Shown piece by piece: positions 21,630-33,614 of a stretch of 64,000 nt of DNA. The position numbers and the translations under genes are program-made. This DNA is from Cercospora beticola (lineage: Eukaryota; Ascomycota; Dothideomycetes; Mycosphaerellales; Mycosphaerellaceae): NCBI RefSeq assembly GCF_033473495.1, contig NC_088938.1, forward strand, positions 1-64,000, written 5' to 3'. Position 1 is the first letter of the stretch, and the number at the start of each line of letters is the position of its first letter. The notes under the pieces were generated by a model, which had not been told where the DNA came from, ran no database searches, and saw nothing but the letters and a program-made list of their open reading frames with translations.

Positions 21630-22088
21630 GCGATAGACTGTCGCAGTGCAACAGCCGCAGTGCATCGGCGCAGTAGTTTATCGCAGTGCATTACCGCAGT
21701 GCATTACCGCAGTGCATTACCGCAGTGCATTACCGCAGTGCATTACCGCAGTGCATTACCGCAGTGCATTACCGCAGTGCATTACCGCAGTGCATTACCG
21801 CAGTGCATTACCGCAGTGCATTACCGCAGTGCATTACCGCAGTGCATTATTGCAGTGCAATACCGCAGTGCAATACCGCAGTGCAATACCGCAGTGCAAT
21901 ACCGCAGTGCAATACCGCAGTGCAATACCGCAGTCCATTAGCGCAGTGCATCGGCGGAGTGTATTATTGCAGTGCATTATTGCAGTGCATTATTGCAGTG
22001 CAGTATCGCAGTGCAATGCCGCAGTGCATTAGCGGAGTGCATTATTGCAGTGCATCGGTGGAGTGCATCACCGCAGTGCGATAGACTG
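21630..22088. repeat. 13-bp minisatellite GCAGTGCATTACC
   Basis: About 34 tandem copies of a 13-bp unit. A homogeneous block of GCAGTGCATTACC is followed by variant blocks (CAATACC, CATTATT, CATCGG). Both ends carry the same 11-mer GCGATAGACTG (21630-21640 and 22078-22088). Because 13 is not a multiple of 3, all three plus frames stay open; these frames are an artefact of the repeat. It starts 40 bp after the UstYa A stop and ends about 90 bp before the stop of the facing permease gene. Confidence 0.95.
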
Positions 22089-22174
22089 AACAACGAAACC
22101 GATCCGCAACATCATCATATCATAACATTCTGTTCATACAATCTATGTTCCGTACCGAACAAGGTCCTGCCTCA

Positions 22175-23971
22175 CTAATGTGAGAACCTAAAATCCAACC
22201 TCTTCGCGCCCTCATCCTTGGTATTCCTCACGTAATCCACCTTCTCCTCGCCCGTTAATTTCGACCAAGCTGCTTCCCTTCTCTTATTCCTCGTGATGTA
22301 ATAGAACTTGACAAACCATAGCAACACAATATTGAAGCAGCAGATACCCAAAAGGATTCTGTTGCCTCGGATGTAATATGGTCGATCGTTTTCTCGGTAG
22401 ATGTTGACGCCGATGATGTTGCCAGATTGGACGAACCTAAGAAGACAGATGGGTCAGTACGGCGATGTCATGCTGTGAGTGGGAGAAGAGAACTTACATG
22501 TTATACAGCGCAGCAGAGACAGCTCTCGTTCGCACTGAGTTGGAGTTCCTGCTATTCCATGACACCACAATAGCATGGCAGTAAGGGTACGACAGCAAGC
22601 CAGTTAGCAAAGCGTATCGTACCCAGTCCGAAGCCGAGCCGCCAAGTGCCACAATAGCCGCGAGCCAAGGGAAGATCCAGATGTTCGAAAGCGAAGAGAT
22701 GAAGGCCCGCTCGTTGAACTTCTCCGACACCCATGAGATGATGAGCAGATTGACACCAAACATGAATTGCGACGGAATGGTGAGCAAATTGGCCTCAAAA
22801 GTGCTCCAGCCCATTTGTCGCAAGATGAAAGACAGGTAGTTCTGCGGTGGGCTGGGTGGAATGTAGTTCGTCAGACCAACAAGGTACAAGGGCCAGAGGT
22901 CGTAATCCTTGACGCACTTCCACAATCTGTCAAGCGTGACGGCTTGTCGATTGTTCATATCACCCTTGGAAGGATCATCACGCAGCAGGCGATTGACCAG
23001 GATCTTCTCTTCTCGCTCAGTGAACCAGCCATTCTTTCCACGGACCCAGCCTTTGGTTTGACTGATCGAAGCGGGCATGAGTCCCCAAGACACGATGCCC
23101 GCAACCGCAGTGACACATCCCTCGATCAGAAAAAGCCACTGCCAGCCACTCCAGCCTTGAAGGCCGCGCATCTGGAGGATACCAGCTGCCAAGAGGGACC
23201 CAAGAATATTGCAAGTACTGAGCACGGTCCAGAACCATGAGAGACGGATCGGGAGCTCCTTGCTATTGTACCAGTAGGTGATGTACAGCACAGTGTCCGG
23301 AATGAAGCCTCCCATGAGCAGACCAAGGATGCATCTGACAGCATAGTACCCCGCCTTGTTCGTCAATCCAGCTTGTGCTGCCGAAGTGATGGACCAGCCG
23401 AGGATGATGAATGGTATCCAGATGTCGGGTCCAAGCTTCTTGGAGATGAGTCCAGATGGCAGTTCAGCGGCCAGGAAAGAGACAAGAAAGATGGTTTGAC
23501 CTGTGTTGAAATCGTTCGTGTCCATACCAAGCTCCTCGAGCATGTTATCGGAAATGGCTGCATGGTCGTTAGTCGGCATTACAACAACTCTGAACGACGG
23601 TATGTACCTCGATTGATGTTCCTTCTGTTCAAGTCCAGTGCCATGAACATGACCCAGCACCAGGACATGATTCGAAAATCGACTTTGCGCCTCAACTTCA
23701 GTTCTTCGTCTGCGCTCCACGTCAAGGTTGGATCGAAACGATGACGGCCTTCATATTCAGCCTTCTCGTAGACGCCTCGCCAGTAGTCCGCAACCTTCGG
23801 CTCGGAGAAGACATGATGACTGTCGCTTCCATAGTCTCCCTGGACAAGATCCTCCGATCGCAATGAGGGTGTTGAGTTCTGCAAAGAATCCGTCCCAATC
23901 TGAACATCCTTTGCAGTGAGCCCAGCCGTAGGCGCGACCTCGTGCGACAATTTATCCGAATGCGACGCCAT
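22175..23971 (-). CDS. MFS transporter, anion:cation symporter (Dal5/allantoate permease type)
   Basis: Three exons (23971-23608, 23557-22498, 22436-22175; introns 50 and 61 bp) encode 561 residues. A polar N-terminus of about 95 residues precedes twelve membrane helices. Joins restore ALDLNRRNINR-AISDNMLEELGM at helix 1 and SAALYN-MFVQSGNIIGVNIY at helix 11, both typical of Dal5-like permeases, as are the motif-A-like LGPDIWIPF and the MGGFIPDTVLYITYWY stretch. These carriers import small anions such as allantoate, nicotinate, pantothenate or di/tripeptides; the substrate here is unknown. It converges on the UstYa A gene across the minisatellite, so a role in precursor or product transport is possible but unproven. 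Confidence 0.88.
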
Positions 23972-25778
23972 AGCCGCGGAGATGTCGAAAAAAGGATGAT
24001 GCGAAACCTACCTTGACCCAAAACAAGGGCGACTTATTCTTATGTATAAGACGAACTGTTCCCACATGTTTGGCACGAGCTGGCCACTACCGAAGACGCG
24101 ATCGTCAAAGCGTCTAGGAAAAACTTCATCTTGCGCAATTCAGCCAAACGATGAGAAGAGCAGTAGCTTTGTCTTGCCCAGAAAGACGAGGGGGCATCGA
24201 TGGCATTGGCAAAGGAGTTTTGGGCGAATACAAAGGCAATGCGTGCGCTGCAATAGGAGCTCGTGCCTCTTATCGCCTAGTGGCGACTTGGCAGGCAGGG
24301 CAGTGATGCGGACATGCATCGCGAATGGGGATGAAATGTGCCTGTTGAGGTGCTGCTAGAGAATTCCGAGCGTTCGCGAAGGCATGTGTGCCACGATTTT
24401 CCACGTGGAAGACGATGTCGTGATACTTGGCAGAATGTTGTCAATAAGCGATGAGCCGAAAATGCCTGTTCCCAGAACTTCACCCGATCGTTGGAGAGGC
24501 CGTGGTATACCGTTCGCGTCTATGTCGGAGTATCAGTACATGGGATGGTCTCTCGCATTTCTGTTACGGGGCAGCACGTCGTGGTAGAGGGACATATTGA
24601 AGTATAGAAAGCACCCAACGAGAGCTTGGGAAGGCAGGAACTTCACCTCGACATTTTCCGACAAAGCGGCTTGACCGAGCTGCTGTATCACATATCATCA
24701 TTTCGATGCTCCTGCTTGCGGCGGCTACGCGTCTACTGTCCGTTCGTAGCAGCCGCGTCGTGTTGCCGGTACGATGGTTTGCAGGCGGCATCGCCAACAG
24801 GCGGACATGGGGGTCCAGCCGATAATCTGGCGCCTTGGGTGTCATCGTCTTCATCAATCGCGTTCAGCGATGCATCTGCTCTTTTCGCCACCGTGGGATG
24901 GCTCTCAACGTCTCCTTTCCTGCCATGCATCCTGCTCTTGAAGGCTATATACTGTGCTTTGCGGCGAGTGAACACCTCAGACGCGTATCTGCCGAGCTCT
25001 TCACAGAGCGCGCTCGCTTCCAGATCACGGTTGCGTTGGGGATGTTCGATTGAGGTAGGGAATGTTGGATGTCGCTGGAGGCCGAAGATTTGAGCAGAGT
25101 GCTCATGTGAAGAGCAGACGTCGTGGATGGAGAAGGGACGGAGGATGGTTGTTGTTGACGCCATCAAATACGGACTAAGCAGGTCCACTAGAACTCAGCG
25201 AATTCATGTCAACAGCCAGAGCGGACACGAAACAGAATCCGCACAAGCTATCGAAAGAGTTGGGTCCGCGAAAGACGAAAATTGCTCTTCTCGCCACAGT
25301 GGGATGGCTGCCATCTCAACGTCCTCTCCGGCTATGCGTCCTGCTCCTCCAAGTCCGTTGGTGGTGCGTCGTCCTGCGAGTGGCCATCTAAAGCGCATGT
25401 CTGCCGAAGTCTTCACCTTCCAGGCCATGGCGGTTTCGACTATTCGAAGAGAGGAGAGAAAGGCGGTCTTCTAGGTGAAGATTGAAAGGGTGAAGTGACT
25501 ACTGATGCGAAGAACTGAGGTCGTGAAGCTGCCAAGTGACAGTCATCGAATATTGAGTAATAAGCTCGGCCACTAATTGTCGGCTTTCCCCAAACGAGCG
25601 GACATCAATAGCAGGAACGCGACATGAACATCCAAGCAGCTGGCGTACCAACGACGGCACTGAATCGAGGGGCAAGGACTATATCTAGTCGTTGGAACGG
25701 CCGAGTAAGAAGTGGCAAGGGATTCAGCTGCCAAAATCTACATATGTACTCTCTTCCACGCCGACTTCATCACCGAAT
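23972..25778. other. No confident gene (1.8 kb), contains a diverged tandem duplication
   Basis: Two related segments lie at about 24876-25012 and 25283-25420. Both contain CTCTTYTCGCCAC-GTGGGATGGCT and a conserved tail ending in a CTTCAC string, with several indels between copies. The longest minus-strand frame (24733-25188, 151 codons) is not conserved in the second copy, so coding use is doubtful. Confidence 0.45.
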
Positions 25779-27571
25779 CTACGTCCTGACAGGCACCACA
25801 GATCTGATCCTCATCAGAGCAGCGATCTCCTCATCGATCAACGGACCCTTGTAATGCTTCTTCGCATACGCATAAAAGTACGCTGCGCTCAAGATCAGTA
25901 CACCGCCTGTAATCACGACCGAATAATTCATGGTCGATGCCGTGACTTTGTACGTCGGAGGCCAAACACTCCAGAAGATAACAAAGGTCATGTAGCAGCA
26001 GGCGTACAAGTTGTTCAGGATACCCCAGATTCCAGGAACATGCCATGGACCCCACACCAGACGAGTCTCGGCGACAACAGTGCTGCCATCTGTGCTTTCA
26101 TCCGAAGTTGTTGGTGATTTGACGATACGTCCATCTTCGACCAGATCGCGCGCCGACGAAGAAGAGAGATCCTCCTGATCACTGCCGTGAGGTGCGATGT
26201 TGCCGTTGATGCGGTGGTAAAGCAGGAATGATGCCGGAACCAAGTAGCTGCCATAGAATCCGGTGATGGTAAGTGACACCACATCGTTGAAAGCTGTTTC
26301 AGATCCGATGTAGATGAGGGTCAATAAAGCAGCGATTCCGGTCACGGCCAGCACCGCCACCCACGGTATCTTCGTCTTCAGCGTCAATCGGGAGAGTGCG
26401 GGAGAGAAAGGTAGACCACGATCACGGGCGAAGGACCAGGTCATTCTGGATGCGGTTGTCGTGATACCATTCGAGCAGGCGATGGTCACCGCAATCACAA
26501 TTGCCGTCATGGCAACAGTTCCGCCCACATTTTGGACACTGTTCTGGAAGATCTGGATGAATGGAAATCCCGTTTTCGTATTGAGGACCGAGTCTGTATC
26601 GCCCAGGCAGTACAGAATTGTGACCTAGGTCAATGATTAGAAGTCTCACTTTTGCTCTTGAACGGGGACTACTTACCAGCATTACGAATCCGACGAGACC
26701 ATTGATGAGCATGGCGCCCAGGATCGCCTTTGGTATTGCGGTCGCCGCGTTTGCGACTTCCTCTGCCATGTGTACACTGTGTGCATGTAAGCATCAGAAC
26801 TGAGGGCATTGGCCCTGCTCTCCGAACTCACCTAGCATCCGCTCCGACAAATGTTGCGACATTGCCAAGGAAGCCTACACAATACGACAATCCTTGAGTG
26901 GGCCAGCCACCTTCGTTCATCGAAGTCCTCCACACGAACTCATTCGACTTCAGAGAAGGCGTCATCACCCACAAAGTCACCAGTACCGCCACGAAGCCGC
27001 AGAGGTGAAAGATCATGACGCCGAAGTTAAACTTGGGCAACCAATGTGGCAACACGAGGTTCATGAACATGCAAAACGCTATCACAGCCCACGTCAAGAG
27101 CGTCCCGTGCCACCTCTTCTCAGCATAATCCGGATGATTCAGAATGAGCACTCCTTGAATAATCGTGCCGCCAAACAACGTCTCAGTCGCAACTGTCGCA
27201 ATCCAGGCCAAAGTTGTCAACCAGCCCGTGACGTAACTGGACACAACTTTGTACTCCGGAGGAGCCAGCATGTACACCCAATAGTACTGACCGCCAGCGA
27301 TCGGAGCCATGGATGCGAGTTCGGATATGACTGTGTACACGGAAGCTGTGGAGGACCAAGCGATGATGAAGCCGTAGACATTGCCAGAAGGTCCACCGTT
27401 CAGGAAGGCCTGACTGAACAGTGCGAGGACAGTCTCCCAGGTGATCAGCTCGCAAATAGCAAAACCGAGAAGAGTAGCGAAGCTGAAGCGGCGTTCGAGA
27501 ACCTGTTTCTTGCCGAGGAGCGCAAGAGCTGCGACGTCTGTGGAATCGCGGTCGCTGGATTGAGGAGACAT
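25779..27571 (-). CDS. Amino-acid/GABA/choline-type permease (APC superfamily)
   Basis: Three exons (27571-26832, 26776-26677, 26624-25779; introns 55 and 52 bp) encode 561 residues with twelve hydrophobic helices. Family marks include ERRFSFATLLGFAICELITWE in helix 1, an ELASMAPIAGGQYYWVYMLAP stretch, and HMAEEVANAATAIPKAILGAM after the first join; SGNVYG and GPWHVPGIWGI are also typical of fungal GABA/choline permeases. It imports an amino acid or quaternary amine across the plasma membrane. The start was set at MSPQSS; an upstream in-frame Met at 27601 is possible. There is no functional link to neighbours beyond proximity. Confidence 0.9.
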
Positions 27572-28366
27572 GATGTAAACGAGCTGGCGCCGGGTCACCA
27601 CTCTGTTGCGTTCCGATTGGCGGTGTCGTGTCTCTCGGGTCCTTCCAGTGGAAGTCCAGTATCACTCAGCGAATGGCTTTGAGTAGGAGGCAGAAGAACA
27701 GTGGCTCGAAGTCCATGAGAGGTCTGCAATGAATGTCGAGGAGGACCGCAATCGGTCAGCTACTTGGTCCGCTTCGGCGTCCGGACGGATGAACAGGGAA
27801 AAGTTGGGCGAAGAAAGACGGTGTTGCGTGGAGTTTTGATGAGGTCTCGGCTAGCTGAGGAAGGTGGATCGAAAGCTTGAAACTCAAAATTGGAATCACG
27901 TGGGTACCCTGGAGAGGTTTCGAAGTCTCTACCAGGGCTGAGCGTCGTTGCTGTGGTCTTTCCAGCTAGACGATGAGAGTATTAGCAGACGTGGCAGCGA
28001 TGAAAGGGTGCACTCCTTGTGAAGTGGTTTCTCCGCATATGGACTTCTCCAGCAATAACAGCGACTCCGCGATCTATCAATAAACAGTGGGGGTACACTG
28101 GTCGGCGGCCTTGCCATCAGGCACTTCCAATGGTGTCAGATGTATCTGTAGAAGTTCAGTGGTGGAAAAGCAGAATAGATGTCTCACATCAAGCTCTACT
28201 AAGCTCATCAAGCACTGTTGCTTGACTTCCGAGGTGCAGCCCGGTGACGCCACCGACATGGTCTGTGTGTTTCTCTTGGCGGAAAGAGCTCCGGTCAGCA
28301 ATCTCCTTGCCCTTCAACTCCAACTCCAACTCCAACCTTACCAATTCATGTCCCACTCCATCTGCC
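27572..28366. other. Intergenic, no gene seen
   Basis: 795 bp holding the 5' region of the permease and the 3' flank of the DUF7580 gene. Overlapping short frames on both strands lack motifs. Confidence 0.5.
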
Positions 28367-30083
28367 TCACCAAGACTGAGCATCTTGCACATCCTTCTCC
28401 AGTACAGCAACCACTCTCTCATACACTGCCTGCCGAAATTCCGCATTGGCAAGACCGACGTTTCGCTGATCAAATTCGCAATGGACACAACGGCGGACGA
28501 CATCACCCCAATGGCCTCCCGCTATCCCATATACTTCGTCGACCAGCCGTGAAGCTGTCAAAAAGTCCGAAAGCTTGTGCTTCACGCCATTTGGGGTGAG
28601 GTCTTCAGGAGCTCGAAGATCATCCAGAGTATGCCCCATGCATAGTTCGATAAGCAATACGCCTAGAGCAAAGGTCGCCTCATCTCGAATCAGACTGCAA
28701 GTCTCGAAGTATGCCTGCGATACTCGCGAAGGTCCATAAAGCTGTTGCGTCACGAATGGGCGACTCAAAAGCACTCCACTCGGTTGCCGAAACACTGTGA
28801 TCTCTCGCTTGCCCCATTGACCGTTTGAGAGCCAAGCTGTGCCGGATAGCGTCAACATTCCAGAGGCCAAAGAGAGAGCCAGAATCCGCTTGTCCAAGTC
28901 GCTCACCCATGATCGTTGTGGGCCATCCAGGACATCAGCAAGCGAGATGGCGGACAGAGACGCCCCAATAATCATGCGGCGACCTGGCCAGAACAAGCCC
29001 AGCTGAAAGTTGTTCTGGATGTCAGCCATGTACCCAAGACATGCTGCTTGCTGCAGGCCTTTCAGACCGCCCAGGCCTGTGCAGACATCGCTGATCTCAT
29101 GCAGCGGACTGTTGTATTGTCGCACCGTCGCCGCTTTGCCCGAGCGGGTTCGCGTCAATCGCGGCAGAGACTGCATTCCGTTCCTTGGATGAGATGCAAG
29201 ATTGAGCATTCGAATGTCAGTTTCCTCCAACTCCCATACCGATGACCCTGCTGGTCGATCTGCGCCACAATGTTCGAACACCACTTTGAACGTCGGCGAG
29301 TCGGCCAGTTGCAGTTCTTCGTCATCAGATTGTGCGGCAAAAGGCTTCATGCACAAATTGACCCTGTGTTTTTCTTTACAAGATCTCGACAGACCCGCAC
29401 TCAATGACTCAAATATGCTCACGGCATGATTTCGCAGATCCTGATAGTGGGAGACGACACGTGCTGGGTGCCTGGACTGGCGACTGAGAGTGCTTGATTG
29501 CGCCGCGAGCTTGAGGAGACGGCCATTGCAGCCTTTGATGGTGTCTAGTTGTTCTTGGTACTTCTTCATTCTCAGGCCAAACTTCAGCCGTTTCAGCCCT
29601 TCCGCGATGGATCTCCGTTCCATGGAGAATGGACCCTATGAATGGTCAGCTGGTGACCAGGAACTTCTTTCACCAGACGCCGTGCTCGTCACTCACCTTG
29701 CCGTTTCCATCAAGCTGCAATGCTTCCATCAGGTCCCGCAAGGCTTCCTCAATCCGCTGTACGGATTTGAAAAACACATCGTAAGAACGTTGCAGTCCTT
29801 CACGAAGTCGCCGGTCCACATCAGAATCATACCAGCTCGAGCCTCCCAACTGTGTCAACAGATGATTGCAGATTTGTGCTCCGAGGGTATCTGAGAGCAA
29901 CGTCTCCAAGGTGTTCATAAACAATACTTGCTCTACCTCTAGATCGGTCCGAAGATAGTGAAAGTGCTCGCGAATGTGGCTCAGCTTTCGAATCGTTCCC
30001 ACGCCGTCGGCGTAGTGCTCAAGGCCAGAGATGGCCAGTGGAATTGTCGCAAGGACCAATCCAGCGATTTCGATGCCAGACAT
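28367..30083 (-). CDS. DUF7580-type protein with HeLo-like N-terminus
   Basis: Two exons (30083-29697, 29635-28367) with a 61-bp intron (GTGAGT donor) encode 551 residues. The N-terminus MSGIEIAGLVLATIPLAISGLEHYADG is the amphipathic start seen in fungal HeLo-like/DUF7580 proteins. The middle is helical (RRSIAEGLKRLKFGLRMKKYQ). The C-terminal half resembles a degenerate kinase fold: LSLASGMLTLSGTAWL, YFETCSLIRDEATFALGVLLIELCMGHTL and a final CVHCEFD stretch. No catalytic HRD or DFG triad is visible, so it is probably a pseudokinase. Family members are often linked to fungal incompatibility and immunity, with little direct proof. It is divergent from a ubiquitin-like-domain gene 269 bp away. 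Confidence 0.75.
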
Positions 30084-30352
30084 GGTGTATGAATGAAGTT
30101 CAAACAAGTTCAACAGCTCGCTGAGAAGCTGACAATCCTTCGGAGTGCAGCTGTCGTACAAGACTCACTCAGCTCATGCAGCATGGCTTAGCGAGGCTAT
30201 CGGTCTACCAATAAGGCGGTCATCCTGCTCGAGCCGCCGCTGTGGGGCATGCGCCTCTAGCGTAACTCGCGTACATCGTGCAAAACAAGTACGTCGACGC
30301 TCTCAGCAACTATCAGACTACACACTGTCCAGATGTCTAATCTGACTTCAAC
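30084..30352. promoter_or_regulatory. Bidirectional promoter, DUF7580 gene / ULD gene
   Basis: 269 bp between two divergent start codons; no gene fits in it. Confidence 0.5.
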
Positions 30353-33300
30353 ATGACAACAAGCCAGTATCTACCGCATGGAGTCATCGCAGAGAGAATC
30401 GAGAGCTGCGTGACCAAGTTTGAGTCCACGATAAAAAGACATCAGGACAAAAGCCAGCAAAGCTGTGTCACTAGCCTGAAGAACGAGCAGTTTCGCTTCA
30501 AAGCATGGGTATCGCAGGCGGCCACGGACATGCCTGCTGACCAGAATGGCCAGGCCTACAGTTTAAGAGACACGCAGGGCCTTCGAGATCAACTTCTGTC
30601 CTTGCTACAGAAACTCGCGGACAGTCTGGATCAAGCTTATGATGCAGCCGAAGTTGACAATGACCAAGTATCAGCGGCAGCGGGCGATAAAGATGATGAA
30701 GATGACATCTCACTCGACTTTGAATATGATCCGGCGCCGAATGACCTCGGATCCAACCAAACACGCCATATTGGCGACGTAGTCGATCAGCTTTACCGTC
30801 TGAACTTGGCACTGCGGAAGCCCGCTGGCACCGACTATCTGAAGTCTACCGAAGCTTCCGCTGCGTTTGAATATCTGCATTTTGATGAGGAGCACGTTCG
30901 TCAAGACTTTCCGAGCGCTCCAGCGTTCTTGATCAAGCGACTGGCGGAGTGCATTTCTCGCCGCAGGCAGCTCCTCCGGCATTGGCAGAACAATGAACCC
31001 AGCCACGATCATCGCACTAGCGACGGCCCAGACTCTTCTGTCGAGGACGATGAGTCTGACTTTATGGGTTTAGGCCCGTCGTCCGAGGTCGCCCAGACCG
31101 AGGCATCTGCAGTAACTATTAGCACTCTGTGGCGCTCTGCAGCTAGCATTTCTAGCAGACCACGCGTAGACTCGGCTCCGGTATTTTCGCTGAAGGTGCC
31201 ACCAATTCCACAGCAGCAAGGGCAAGATCGCTTGAGATGTCCTATCTGCTCTTGCAACGTGTCTGTCACGACTGAAAAACAATGGCGGTCAGCAAAACTT
31301 CCATTCCGCAAAAGGTTCAACATGCTGACAACATCGCAGAACTCATGTCTTCCACGATCTGCAACCATACGCATGTACCTACGAACTATGTACAAGTCCG
31401 CATCGAGCCTACTCGAGCCCTCGCGAATGGCAGCAACACCTGATTTCATCGCATCCGATCAGTTGGCGATGTCCTTTCGACTGTGACTGCGTTTTCACTG
31501 CTGTACAAGACCTCGAACACCATATTGTGGAACATCACAAAGTCACGAACGACATCTTGACACTAAAGACAATCTCCGACGCATGTGCAACTCCGCAAGA
31601 AGCGGCGTCGAGCCCCAGATGCCCACTTTGCCAGTGCATCTGCCCATCTCAGCGACACTGGTTCAAGCACGTTCAAGCGCATCAGCGGCAGCTTGCATTG
31701 TTTTCTTTACCGCAGCATCTGCTTGTGGCTGCATCTGATGACGAGTCTGACAGCACAGGAATCGAGGAGACGAGAAGGACCCATCCCAGGATACACTTCG
31801 TCGATCCTGGGGACATGGGCATACGAAACACCAAACACATTCTTGCAGGGGAAGCTCCAGAACTTTCGTCGAATGACATGGGGACCGAGGACTCTTTGAC
31901 GAAGGCGATGGAAGAGCTTCAGACAACGCTTCACGACGACCTCAAAGCCGGCAAAGTGCTTGATGCAATTATTCCCTTGACGTTGGAGTTATACAGTAGA
32001 AGGAAGAAGCCTCGTAAACAGGATCAGTACGAGGAACTCGAGTCACGATATTTGAAACTCCTAGCTGCCACCACGACCGGGCGGTCAAGAGAGGAGCAAA
32101 CAGCAGTCGTTGCCAAGGTTGCTGGGAAGTATGGCAATTTGAACAGTGGAGACGATTTGCGACACGAATTGGGGAAAGAGCTGCGGAAGGGAACTCAGAA
32201 TCAAAACCGGACATCACAAGCACAGCCGTCCGAGCTGTCTTCTGGGAGAATCTATCAGTCGATTGGAGAAGGCTCTGCTGGCGGCCGGATTTCTCGCCCT
32301 ATCTCAAATGACATATCGCAGCCTGCGTCAGCAAAGTCAAAGGTCGAAAGTTCAATGCTGGAGACTCCTCGTCCAAACCTTTCACATGACCATGAGAAGT
32401 ACATCACGGCAGTGAGCTTCTGCGACACCCTCGGCAACTGGTTTCGATTCCCTTTTGCCGTTGTGCGCGACTGGGCCGCCATGCAACGATGCATTCTACA
32501 GGCTTCCAAAGGCACTGGAGAAGACCATGAGGCCTTAGTACGGGACGGCAAGTACTCTCTGGTTGACAGCAATGGTTTTGTGATACTGCCAGAATTCTGG
32601 TCGGATAACGTCTGGCCTGGCCTAGTGGTGCATATGCAGATGTGGGTGCAACCGCGCAAGTCCAAGAAATCGAAGACAGCTTCCAAGAAGCGCTCCAAAA
32701 ATCACAAGCGGAATTCCTCCCCGGATAACAAGAGGGTGAGCGAGGACTCTCCAACAGGAGACAAATATCCAGAAGATGAATACATTCGCGCGGTGAGCTA
32801 CCAAAGAGACAGAGGAGAACCCCTGCGCCCATCGCTACGCCGAGCCGCGAGTGCCAACGAGTATCCACCGAAACCACTGGGATCGATACGAGAAGAGCCC
32901 CCCTCAAACGAATCACGCGTTTCCTGGGCCGACTCTACGGTTTCACGTGAGCGTGAGCGAGAGCGCGAGCGAGAGCGTGTGCACAGCGAATCCGAATCCA
33001 GTCGTTCGCGTTCCCGCTCTCCCCCGAGAACTCGACATCACTCGTTTCACGGCCCAATACCCAGACCTTCTGGTCCAACAGAGCCCGTCGAAGCCTTCTA
33101 CGGGCCCCATCAAAATCCTTTTCGGCATCCCCCACAACCTTATGTGCAAGACTACGATAGCGACCTTGACTACAGGTACGACAATCTGCATCGCAGCAGC
33201 CGGAGAAGCTCGGATTACCCAGTCGCGGACGGGGGGTACTACAACTCTGAGTACAATAAGCGGCCACTGAGTCCAGTGCCGCCTCCCCCTCGACGTTCGG

Positions 33301-33464
33301 AAACGGACAGTGGTTACGGAGGAAGTGTTCGATATCCCGGGAGTGCGCCTTCATCAGCCGTTCCGTCTCCCCACTACACACAGCTCGAAGACCGCAGAGG
33401 GAGACGAAGAGATACAGGTCCGGATCGCTACGCAGTCGAGAGGGAGGTGATCGGACGTCGATAA
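30353..33464 (+). CDS. Zinc-finger and ubiquitin-like-domain (ULD_2-type) regulatory-like protein
   Basis: Two exons (30353-31287, 31340-33464) with a 52-bp intron encode 1019 residues. The join restores QWRTHVFHDLQPYACTYELC, followed by CPFDCDCVF..HHIVEHH and CPLCQCICPSQRHWFKHVQAHQ, a Cys/His series common in large fungal signalling proteins. Near residues 680-770, ITAVSFCDTLGNWFRFPFAVVRDWAAMQ through VILPEFWSDNVWPGLVVHMQMW matches the fungal ubiquitin-like ULD_2 pattern. The C-terminal 250 residues are disordered, with an Arg-Glu run near 32945-32982 and RS-rich segments. The donor reads GTCAGC, weak but giving the family-like sequence. Function unknown; the divergent DUF7580 partner suggests shared expression. 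Confidence 0.75.
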
Positions 33465-33614
33465 GCAGGAATGAAGAGTCTCTGGCGAAAGACCTTTAGC
33501 CAGTACAATTGACGCAATGTGGCACATGGGACCACTATCCGCGAGAATGAAGAAAGTGAGATGAGCACGAAACTTGCAATTCATTCAGCACTATTCTAGG
33601 ACTTCCTCTCAACA

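Noticed and set aside
21646..22084. Three overlapping plus-strand frames full of SALPQCITAVHYR repeats
   Set aside because: They arise because a 13-bp minisatellite without stops is open in every phase; no signal peptide, start context or conservation supports a protein.
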